Both the position numbers and the translations under genes were made by a program. The notes under the pieces are model-generated. The model was not told the origin of the DNA. It made no database searches and saw only the letters and a list, made by a program, of their open reading frames with translations. From Candidatus Hydrothermota bacterium (GTDB taxonomy: Bacteria; Hydrothermota; Hydrothermia; UBA1063), in assembly GCA_003644895.1 (NCBI GenBank), contig QNDO01000002.1:1-29250 (forward strand): a stretch of DNA of 29,250 nucleotides. Direction: 5' to 3'. Positions 24,901-29,250 of the stretch are shown piece by piece. The stretch's first letter is position 1; every line of letters starts with the position of its first letter.

Positions 24901-25671
24901 CTCCAGCTTAACCGGCCCTTCCTTAAGAACAACACCTGTTTCTTTGTTTACGATATCATGAATTATAAGATACGGCTCATCACCTTTTAAGTCTTTGACC
25001 TTTACCTTTCTGGTATCAACCAGCAAGCGGAAAATATCTTCTGTTCTGGAGTATCCTATTGCTCTAAAGAATCTTGTAACAGGAATTTTTCTTCTTTTGG
25101 AGACAGTTATCCCGATATTTTTGGAACCATCTATGGTAATCTCTACCCATGGGCCACGGTAGGGAACAAGCAGAGCCTTGTAAGCTGCGGCTCCCTTGGC
25201 CTCGGTTTCAAGATATACCCCTGGGGAACGATGGAGCTGGTTTACAATAACCCTCTCCACCCCATTTATTACAAAAGTTCCTCGTTCCGTCATATACGGG
25301 ATATCACAGATATATGCCTCCTGGGTTATGGCCTCCTCAAACTGTCCGGTTTCTTCGTTCTTTTTCTTGAGGCTCAATTTTGCCCAGAGAGCAGCGGAAT
25401 AAGTTAAACTCTTTTCCTTACACTCCTCAGGTGTACGTTTGGGTGGATCTATTCTGTATTCTACATATTCGAGTGAATATTTATTATGTATGTCGGTTAT
25501 AGGAAAAATTTCCTGAAAAACACCATGAATGCTCTTCTTAGTTCTTTTCTCAGGTGGAACCTTCTCCTCGAGAAGTTGAGCAAACGACTGCAACTGCAAC
25601 ATAAGGAGGTTGGGCATTTCATATGGCTCAGGTTTCTCACCCACACGTTTTATTACCTTCATGGCTGACAA
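21922..25671 (-). CDS. rpoB: RNA polymerase beta subunit
   Basis: Beta forms one side of the active cleft and the rifampicin pocket. The 1249-residue protein has the Rif region at about 451-510 (SQFLDQTNPLSELTHKRRLS, then GLTRETAGFEVRDVHPSHYG). It also has GYNFEDAI (750-757) and SGRHGNKGVV (1027-1036). A Lys/Glu-rich helical stretch at about 875-1000 matches the place of the E. coli SI2 insertion. The start is a TTG at 25671, chosen because GGAGG lies 6 nt upstream; the ATG three codons later is 15 nt away. A 96-nt gap with a hairpin separates it from rplL. Confidence 0.97.
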   Translation of the reverse strand: MSAMKVIKRVGEKPEPYEMPNLLMLQLQSFAQLLEEKVPPEKRTKKSIHGVFQEIFPITDIHNKYSLEYVEYRIDPPKRTPEECKEKSLTYSAALWAKLSLKKKNEETGQFEEAITQEAYICDIPYMTERGTFVINGVERVIVNQLHRSPGVYLETEAKGAAAYKALLVPYRGPWVEITIDGSKNIGITVSKRRKIPVTRFFRAIGYSRTEDIFRLLVDTRKVKVKDLKGDEPYLIIHDIVNKETGVVLKEGPVKLEDIGLQTLKDLKISEIEVANLDDPAVDVIYATYRQDRIKGEEGAIGNVYRTLRYTPPPEDKEEARKYIRDFFFSPQKFYMGEVGRFKLNLRLGLKTPLEVENLEPEDMVSVVRALLRLYKGEEQEDDVDDLSNRRVRSVGELLYEQFRIAFARLSKLIKERMVLSDDASLTPRKLVNPRLVTASLLSYFTTERLSQFLDQTNPLSELTHKRRLSALGKGGLTRETAGFEVRDVHPSHYGRLCPIETPEGQNIGLITSLTTYAKIDRFGFLMTPLRKVKNGYVTDEIQELTPHEEANYKIAPADTPVDPKTGKILGDTVWVRYKGAYPLVKPEEVDFIDVSPRQLVSPSASLIPFLEHDDANRALMGSNMQRQAVPLLEPEPPIVGTGMEKKIARDSGSVVLARTNGEVVYVDSKKIVLKVPKRGRKSLLEEKTEVYELTKFGRSNQNTLINQRPLVRVGDKVKAGQVMADASATKNGELALGKNLLVAFIPWYGYNFEDAIVVSENLLKKDTFTSIHILEYEVEVRETKLGPEEITRDLPNVSEEELKNLDDNGIVRIGAEVKPGDILVGKVTPKGERELTPEERLIYAIFSEKAKDVRDTSKRVPPGVTGVVVDVVVLSRRKDDPLSIKVTREKKLEAERRAEAAKKQVREKLKQKIKELLVGEKLKKSLRTREGRILKRQGEKIDSELFEKFHPVKINFEEDIIENTEKLELVRGLLREAQELERKIIDRMNMEMEQIERGDELPPGVLQLVKVYVAQKRKLQVGDKLSGRHGNKGVVAKIAPQEDMPFLDDGTPVDVVLNPLGVPSRMNVGQILETILGWAGKEKGVYYACPVFEGFSPEQISKELKSAGLPEDGKVRIRDGKSGEYLDFPVTVGYMYMMKLVHMVEDKVHARAIGPYSLITQQPVGGKAHFGGQRFGEMEVWALEAYGAAYTLQEMLTYKSDDIKGRNELYAAIIKGKEPPEPGIPASFDVLLKHLRGLGLDVELETEE

Positions 25672-25672
25672 T

Positions 25673-25714
25673 TTACACCTCCTTCAAAAAACATAAGTCG
25701 ACCTTTGAAGGCAT
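25673..25714 (-). CDS. Possible 13-codon leader ORF before rpoB
   Basis: In the rplL-rpoB gap an ATG preceded by GGAGG at 4 nt opens a 13-codon frame (MPSKVDLCFLKEV). It ends in TAA one base before the rpoB TTG. Its SD lies in the 5' arm of the hairpin at 25700-25730 and its ATG in the loop. The rpoB SD is inside its last codons, so its translation could couple to rpoB. It could equally be chance; no homology is known to me. Confidence 0.3.
   Translation of the reverse strand: MPSKVDLCFLKEV
25678..25682 (-). promoter_or_regulatory. Shine-Dalgarno that decides the TTG start of rpoB
   Basis: GGAGG (within AAGGAGGTG) is 6 nt from the TTG at 25671 and 15 nt from the next in-frame ATG at 25662, so TTG initiation is favoured. 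Confidence 0.75.
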
Positions 25715-25730
25715 ACCACCTCCAAAGGTC
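25686..25730 (-). promoter_or_regulatory. rplL-rpoB intergenic hairpin with downstream T-tract (possible attenuator)
   Basis: A 12-bp stem (GACCTTTGGAGG with CCTTCAAAGGTC, one G-U) spans 25700-25730 with a 7-base loop. Eight bases later come six Ts on the minus strand (25686-25691). E. coli has a partial terminator and an RNase III site in the same gap, which lets L7/L12 be made in excess over beta. This hairpin is a candidate for the same role. The distance to the T-tract makes strong termination unlikely. Confidence 0.6.
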
Positions 25731-25767
25731 AGAAAATAGTACACTGATTTTGAAACGGCCAAGGATT

Positions 25768-26157
25768 TTATTTTATCTCCACTTTGGCGCCAAGACCTTC
25801 CAAAAGTTGTTTAATCTTATCGGCCTCTTCTTTGGACACTCCTTCTTTCAGTGGTTTGGGCAGACTCTCAACAAGTTCCTTGGCTTCCTTAAGGCCCAAA
25901 CCTGTAATGGTTCTTACCTCTTTCAGGACTTTGATCTTCTGGGGTCCTGCCTCTACCAAAACCACATCAAACTCGGTCTTTTCTTCCTGGGCTTGTGCTG
26001 CCTGGGGAGCCTGAGCTCCTCCGGCTGCAGCAACCACCGGCATCTGTGCGCTGACACCAAATTTTTCTTCAAGCTGTTTTACGAGTTCCGATAGCTCAAG
26101 CACACTCAGAGATTCAATCATCTCCACTATTTCTGCAACGCTCTTCTTTTCCGACAT
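25768..26157 (-). CDS. rplL: 50S ribosomal protein L7/L12
   Basis: L12 forms the multimeric stalk that recruits translational GTPases. The 129-residue protein has the N-terminal dimerisation domain (about 1-36) and an Ala/Gln/Pro hinge (about 40-57). Its C-terminal domain (about 59-129) has GPQKIKVLKEVRTITGLGLK followed by EAKELVE. I chose the ATG at 26157 (MSEKKSVAEIVEMIESL). GGAGG lies 9 nt upstream, and an earlier Met would add 19 basic residues that belong to the rplJ overlap. It starts 1 nt after rplJ. Confidence 0.97.
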   Translation of the reverse strand: MSEKKSVAEIVEMIESLSVLELSELVKQLEEKFGVSAQMPVVAAAGGAQAPQAAQAQEEKTEFDVVLVEAGPQKIKVLKEVRTITGLGLKEAKELVESLPKPLKEGVSKEEADKIKQLLEGLGAKVEIK

Positions 26158-26158
26158 T

Positions 26159-26689
26159 TTAATTACCCTCCTCTTTTTCTTTTGTTTTCTTAATTGACTC
26201 AAGTGTCCAGACAAGGGAACTCAAAGGCCAGTTCAAAGCACTGACCAGTCTGTAGAACACGGAATTCAAGCCCATAACAAGCTTGGCTTGAAGTTCCTTC
26301 TTGCCTGGCAATTTGGAAAGAGATTCAAGATCTCTTTCCTCATATATCCTACCTTCCAGTTCTCCAACCTTTAAAACCCCCTTACCTACCTCCTTTTTAA
26401 AATCAAAGAAAACTTTTAGAGGTTCTATCTCATCTTCATAAGCCACAAGAAGTGCATTGGGGCCTTCAAGATAAGAAACAAGGTCTTTGTAGCCAAGTGC
26501 CTCGAAAGCAAAACGGGCCCTGGTGTTCTTTATCACCTTGTAAAGTGCCTTCTTCTCCTTCAGTTTGCGTCTGAGTTCATTGATTTCTGCAACGGTAAGA
26601 TGAGTGAAATCCGAAAGATAAACAGCCTTGGCATCCTTTAAAATTTCTTTAATCTGTTCTACTTCCTGTATTTTTTCTGGCTTAACCAT
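26159..26689 (-). CDS. rplJ: 50S ribosomal protein L10
   Basis: L10 anchors the L12 stalk to 23S rRNA, and L10-L12 represses its own operon in many bacteria through an L10 leader. The 176-residue protein has the typical LKDAKAVYLSDFTHLTVAEI, then LRRKLKEKKALYKVIKNTRA. The C-terminal helix region (about 130-170) binds L12 dimers. It starts only 7 nt after rplA, so there is no intergenic L10 leader. Confidence 0.96.
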   Translation of the reverse strand: MVKPEKIQEVEQIKEILKDAKAVYLSDFTHLTVAEINELRRKLKEKKALYKVIKNTRARFAFEALGYKDLVSYLEGPNALLVAYEDEIEPLKVFFDFKKEVGKGVLKVGELEGRIYEERDLESLSKLPGKKELQAKLVMGLNSVFYRLVSALNWPLSSLVWTLESIKKTKEKEEGN

Positions 26690-26696
26690 GATTACC

Positions 26697-27404
26697 TCAC
26701 CTGTTTGTTTGCTTCAAAATATCATTTACGTCAACCTTTACAGAAGGTCCCATTGTTGGCGAAAGATGACAAGACCTTATGTAGGTTCCTTTAAAATTCT
26801 GAGGTCTCTGATTTAAAAGTTCCTCAAAAAATGCTAGAATATTTTCCTTGAGAGCTTGATCATCAAAGGATACTTTTCCTACAGGAACATGAATATTTCC
26901 AGTTTTATCAACTCTGAACTCCACTCTACCTTTTTTGAGTTCCCTTACCACTCTCCCCACATCCTGTGTAACAGTTCCTGTTTTGGGAGAAGGCATTAAG
27001 CCACGTGGTCCAAGAATTCGTCCGAGTTTAGCCACCTCCGGCATAGCATCTGGAGTGGCAACTACATGATCGAAATCCAACCAGCCGCCTTTTATTTTAT
27101 CGATTATATCCTGAAATCCCACATAATCCGCCCCCGCATCTAAAGCCTCCTGTTCCTTATCCCCCCTTGTAATGACCAGAACTTTTACCTTCTTACCCAG
27201 GCCATGTGGGAGTACAGCAGAACCCCTAACCATCTGATCAGCCTTTCTGGGATCAACACCCAGTTTTACAGCAACTTCCACAGTCTCATCGAACTTGGCA
27301 GACTTCAATTCCTTCACAAGTTTTATGGCCTCGTCCAGGGTATACTCTTTACTTCTATCCACCTTTTCCAGCAATGTCTGATATCTTTTTCCATGCTTTG
27401 CCAT
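26697..27404 (-). CDS. rplA: 50S ribosomal protein L1
   Basis: L1 forms the mobile stalk at the E site and in E. coli represses the L11 operon. The 235-residue two-domain protein has YTLDEAIKLVKELKSAKFDE, VKLGVDPRKADQMVRGSAVL and the family signature LGRILGPRGLMPSPKTGTV. It ends near GTYIRSCHLSPTMGPSVKVD. It starts 1 nt after rplK and is followed by rplJ after 7 nt. Confidence 0.97.
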   Translation of the reverse strand: MAKHGKRYQTLLEKVDRSKEYTLDEAIKLVKELKSAKFDETVEVAVKLGVDPRKADQMVRGSAVLPHGLGKKVKVLVITRGDKEQEALDAGADYVGFQDIIDKIKGGWLDFDHVVATPDAMPEVAKLGRILGPRGLMPSPKTGTVTQDVGRVVRELKKGRVEFRVDKTGNIHVPVGKVSFDDQALKENILAFFEELLNQRPQNFKGTYIRSCHLSPTMGPSVKVDVNDILKQTNR

Positions 27405-27405
27405 T

Positions 27406-27840
27406 TCAATCCTCCACTATTTCAATTCCCATACTTCTTGCGGTTCCCTCTATTATTCTCATTGCAGCTTCGATATCATTGGCATTCAGATCCGGCATTT
27501 TCATTTTTGCTATCTCTTCAACCTGGCTCCTCTTTACCTTTCCCACCTTGACCTTGTTAGGCTCTCCAGAACCCTTGGCAATACCCGCAGCTTTTTTGAG
27601 AAGCTCTGATGCCGGTGGAGTCTTAAGAACAAAGGTAAAGGAGCGATCCTTATAGATAGTAATTACCACAGGAATTATATAACCCTGTTTATCCTTTGTT
27701 CGGTCATTAAATTCCTTCACAAATTGCATTATATTCACACCGTGCTGCCCCAGCGCTGGTCCCACTGGAGGAGCGGGAGATGCCTGACCAGCCGGAATCT
27801 GCAATTTAACCTGTGCTATAACTTCTTTTTTAGGGGGCAT
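27406..27840 (-). CDS. rplK: 50S ribosomal protein L11
   Basis: L11 sits at the base of the stalk in the GTPase-associated centre, where thiostrepton binds and where it helps activate RelA. The 144-residue protein has VKLQIPAGQASPAPPVGPAL and GQHGVNIMQFVKEFN. The C-terminal RNA-binding domain has KTPPASELLKKAAGIAKGSG. It lies 12 nt after nusG, so the L1 mRNA target known from the E. coli rplK leader has no separate leader here. Confidence 0.97.
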   Translation of the reverse strand: MPPKKEVIAQVKLQIPAGQASPAPPVGPALGQHGVNIMQFVKEFNDRTKDKQGYIIPVVITIYKDRSFTFVLKTPPASELLKKAAGIAKGSGEPNKVKVGKVKRSQVEEIAKMKMPDLNANDIEAAMRIIEGTARSMGIEIVED

Positions 27841-27852
27841 TTTCTCCTCCTT

Positions 27853-28416
27853 TTAAATTCTTTCTACTTCAAGAAAATCCAAAATGACAGGGGTAGTCCT
27901 GCCAAAAATGTTTACCAGTACTTTCAACTTTTGTTTATCCGCATAAATTTCATCCACCTGACCTGTAAAATCAGCAAAGGGTCCTCTCACAATCCTCACA
28001 ATTTCTCCCTTTAAAAACGGAATTTCTTTAACTTTCTTCTGCTTTTCGCGTTCTTCTATTTTCTTAATCTTGTTTATTTCATTTTCGCTCAAACTGATAA
28101 TGGTATCTTTTGATATAACGGCTCTCATAAGACCTGTTTGAGTCACTGCCTTAATGACTTCATCAATAATTTGAGGATCATTTTTTATACCGATGATCAC
28201 ATAGCCTCTGTAAATCGGTTTCTCCAGAAGTACCCTTTTCCCCTTCTTGATCTTGGGAATTATTTGAGTGGGTAGAAGCACCTCTGCAACCTCTGAAAGA
28301 CCCTGCTCTTTCAAAATCTTCTCAGCAACTCTAACGGCCTTCTTCTCCCGGCCGGATACCGTCCAGAAAACGACCCACTTCTTATCCTCTGTATTTCCAT
28401 TCTCTTTTTTTGCCAT
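27853..28416 (-). CDS. nusG: Transcription termination/antitermination factor NusG
   Basis: NusG binds the polymerase clamp and joins it to Rho or to S10 on the ribosome. The 187-residue protein (start ATG 28416) has the NGN domain with WVVFWTVSGREKKAVRVAEK, then KPIYRGYVIIGI, and a C-terminal KOW domain at about 133-187 (FLKGEIVRIVRGPFADFTGQ). A charged linker lies at about 113-131. GAGGTGATC (28420-28428) precedes the ATG with 8 nt from its GAGG core. The GTG at 28425 lies inside this SD and is not a likely start. It begins 5 nt after secE. Confidence 0.96.
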   Translation of the reverse strand: MAKKENGNTEDKKWVVFWTVSGREKKAVRVAEKILKEQGLSEVAEVLLPTQIIPKIKKGKRVLLEKPIYRGYVIIGIKNDPQIIDEVIKAVTQTGLMRAVISKDTIISLSENEINKIKKIEEREKQKKVKEIPFLKGEIVRIVRGPFADFTGQVDEIYADKQKLKVLVNIFGRTTPVILDFLEVERI

Positions 28417-28419
28417 TGA

Positions 28420-28428
28420 GATCACCTC
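28420..28428 (-). promoter_or_regulatory. Shine-Dalgarno that decides the nusG start
   Basis: GAGGTGATC is a near-full match to the 16S 3' end. It overlaps the end of secE and excludes the in-frame GTG at 28425, pointing to the ATG at 28416. Confidence 0.75.
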
Positions 28429-28607
28429 AAAATCAACTGTATGATCCTGGATATAATTTGATCAAGGACCCACATGTATATCACAAAAAAGGTGGAAAGC
28501 AATATAACACCCAACGTCCCACCCCATAAAGACTCTCTGGTGGGCCATGTGACTCTTCTCAGTTCTGCCCAAGATTCCTTAACAAATTTTACAAACTTTT
28601 TAATCAT
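28422..28607 (-). CDS. secE: Preprotein translocase subunit SecE
   Basis: SecE clamps the two halves of SecY in the inner membrane. The 61-residue protein is the short one-span form. An amphipathic N-terminus carries the conserved AELRRVTWPTRES (14-26), followed by one hydrophobic segment at about 28-50 and a short tail. The ATG overlaps the rpmG stop (ATATGA). rpmG-secE-nusG is the canonical order. Confidence 0.96.
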   Translation of the reverse strand: MIKKFVKFVKESWAELRRVTWPTRESLWGGTLGVILLSTFFVIYMWVLDQIISRIIQLILR

Positions 28608-28756
28608 ATCTTGGACTCCCTGTGGAGTGTATGTTTTCTACAAAATTTACAGTATTTTCTTAATTCAATTTTATTCATCTTTTTATTTCTATTTTTAGTT
28701 GTGGTATAATTTTTTCTCTTACATTCAGTACAAACTAAAGCCACTTTAATTCTCAT
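28604..28756 (-). CDS. rpmG: 50S ribosomal protein L33, zinc form
   Basis: L33 is a small 50S protein near the E site. The gene encodes 50 residues beginning MRIKVALVCTECKRKNYTTT. Cys9, Cys12, Cys36 and Cys39 form the two-CXXC zinc site of the C+ form, and KNRNKKMNKIELRKYCKFCR is the typical core. AAGGGGGT serves as SD. The stop overlaps the secE start. It lies just downstream of tRNA-Trp, an order common in bacteria, and is probably co-transcribed with it from the promoter at 28868-28896. Confidence 0.95.
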   Translation of the reverse strand: MRIKVALVCTECKRKNYTTTKNRNKKMNKIELRKYCKFCRKHTLHRESKI

Positions 28757-28779
28757 AATATACCCCCTTTTACTCGATA

Positions 28780-28853
28780 CAGGCCTGGAGGGACTCGAAC
28801 CCCCAACCGCCGGATTTGGAATCCGGTGCTCTAGCCAATTGAGCTACAGGCCT
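28780..28853 (-). tRNA. tRNA-Trp (anticodon CCA)
   Basis: This is a 74-nt cloverleaf with acceptor stem AGGCCTG/CAGGCCT and discriminator G, as usual for bacterial tRNA-Trp. The D-arm is GCTC...GAGC, the anticodon stem CCGGA/TCCGG holds the loop TTCCAAA, and the T-arm is GGGGG-TTCGAGT-CCCTC with one G-U pair. The 3' CCA is not encoded. It lies 23 nt upstream of rpmG. Confidence 0.97.
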
Positions 28854-28867
28854 TCAAAAGCCTAAAA

Positions 28868-28896
28868 ATTATAAATTACTCCCTTCATTTTGTCAA
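28868..28896 (-). promoter_or_regulatory. Consensus sigma70-type promoter of tRNA-Trp and rpmG-secE-nusG
   Basis: Minus strand: TTGACA (28891-28896), a 17-nt spacer and TATAAT (28868-28873), a perfect match to both boxes and spacing. It starts one base after the 3' end of tRNA-Arg. Transcription would begin near 28861, about 8 nt before the mature tRNA-Trp. It is probably the main entry promoter of the whole cluster. Confidence 0.88.
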
Positions 28897-28897
28897 G

Positions 28898-28971
28898 TGC
28901 CCCCGAGAGGATTCGAACCTCTGGCCTGCGGTTTAGGAAACCGCCGCTCTGTCCTACTGAGCTACGGGGGC
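28898..28971 (-). tRNA. tRNA-Arg (anticodon CCT)
   Basis: This is a 74-nt cloverleaf with acceptor stem GCCCCCG/CGGGGGC and discriminator A. The D-arm is GCTC...GAGC, the anticodon stem GCGGT/ACCGC holds the loop TTCCTAA, and the T-arm is AGAGG-TTCGAAT-CCTCT. It reads AGG codons. The 3' CCA is not encoded. Confidence 0.97.
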
Positions 28972-28983
28972 CTGACAGTTATA

Positions 28984-29012
28984 ATAATAAGGTAATACCG
29001 CCGAATATTCAA
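28984..29012 (-). promoter_or_regulatory. Probable promoter of tRNA-Arg
   Basis: Minus strand: TTGAAT (29007-29012), a 17-nt spacer and TATTAT (28984-28989), 12 nt before the tRNA-Arg 5' end. The -10 box is one base off consensus and the -35 two bases off, weaker than the other three promoters here. The 69-nt gap between the upstream gene and tRNA-Arg holds nothing else that I can see, including no clear terminator. Confidence 0.6.
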
Positions 29013-29040
29013 AGCTATCAATCAACAAGACTTTATTATT

Positions 29041-29250
29041 TTATTCCTTGATGAACCTTATAGACCTCCTTCCTACAGGGGTATTCAACATTAAGATGTA
29101 AACCCCTGGTTTTATCCCCAAATCTCTCAAATCAAGAACGAAATCCTTTTTGCCACCTACATTAAATACTCTTACCTTCCTGCCAGTAATGTCATATAAC
29201 TCAAGCCTCGAACCAGACAATAAATCAATCCCAAAATCCACATGTAAATA
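29041..29250 (-). CDS. C-terminal end of a probable type IX-secreted protein (cut by window edge)
   Basis: The last 69 residues of a protein are seen; the frame is open to the window edge, so the start and main domains lie outside. The internal GTG at 29241 is not a likely start. The pattern LELYDITGRKVRVF, then LDLRDLGIKPGVYILML and a closing basic IRFIKE, fits the type A C-terminal sorting domain recognised by the type IX (Por) secretion system. A short FlgD-like Ig repeat at a C-terminus is an alternative. The catalytic or binding part is unknown. It is co-oriented with the cluster, but a promoter separates them. Confidence 0.75.
   Translation of the reverse strand, partial: YLHVDFGIDLLSGSRLELYDITGRKVRVFNVGGKKDFVLDLRDLGIKPGVYILMLNTPVGRRSIRFIKE

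Noticed and set aside
25730..25765. A TTGGCC ... TACTAT promoter-like pair upstream of rpoB
   Set aside because: The spacer is 15 nt and both boxes are poor matches compared with the other promoters in this window.
26158..26214. Longer start for L12 with 19 extra basic residues
   Set aside because: The extension lies in rplJ out of frame, and L12 proteins start at MSEKK-like sequence after a good SD.
387..28698. Many open frames on the plus strand opposite the ribosomal and polymerase genes
   Set aside because: They are antisense shadows of clearly recognised minus-strand genes, with no familiar motifs and mostly without SD sequences.
1..29250. Search for CRISPR arrays, insertion sequences, phage genes, toxin-antitoxin pairs or other accessory systems
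   Set aside because: No direct-repeat array, transposase, integrase or unrecognised complete gene was found; coding density is filled by housekeeping genes.

Overview
The window is almost entirely one translation and transcription gene cluster, read right to left on the minus strand. It comes from a bacterium of moderate-to-low GC. Several features hint at a lineage in or near the FCB group (Bacteroidetes/Chlorobi relatives), perhaps a thermophilic candidate phylum such as WOR-3, Hydrothermae or Cloacimonadota. The partial protein at the right edge ends in what looks like a type IX secretion sorting domain. RpoB carries an SI2-like helical insertion and RpoC an SI3-like insertion in the trigger loop. 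Zinc-binding forms are kept in S4, S14, L24, L33, L36 and adenylate kinase. The lineage call is inference; no 16S rRNA gene is present.

Layout in transcription order (high to low coordinates). At 29041-29250 is the C-terminus of a probable secreted protein. Then come tRNA-Arg(CCT) and tRNA-Trp(CCA), each preceded by a sigma70-type promoter. The beta-type operon follows: rpmG, secE, nusG, rplK, rplA, rplJ, rplL, rpoB, rpoC. Next is the str operon (rpsL, rpsG, fusA, tuf), then the S10 operon (rpsJ to rpsQ) and the spc operon (rplN to secY, adk, map, infA). Last is the alpha operon (rpmJ, rpsM, rpsK, rpsD, rpoA), with rpoA cut by the left edge. All 43 protein genes of the cluster are co-oriented. 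Most gaps are 0-15 nt, and many ATGA-type overlaps suggest translational coupling.

Only three intergenic gaps inside the cluster exceed 15 nt, and each holds regulatory structure. The rplL-rpoB gap (96 nt) has a 12-bp hairpin plus a possible 13-codon leader ORF ending one base before rpoB. The rpoC-rpsL gap (78 nt) has a TTGACA-N17-TATTAT promoter whose -35 box lies in a GAAA-capped hairpin. The infA-rpmJ gap (76 nt) has a TTGACA-N17-TAAAAT promoter. No convincing intrinsic terminator was seen. The classical leader regulatory sites (L10, L1, S4, S10) have no intergenic room here.

Together the genes supply the core of RNA polymerase, most large- and small-subunit ribosomal proteins, EF-G, EF-Tu, IF1, NusG, the SecY/SecE translocon core, methionine aminopeptidase and adenylate kinase. 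I found no accessory or defence system. The points of interest are regulatory architecture and a few unusual residues. No gap exceeds 300 bases.
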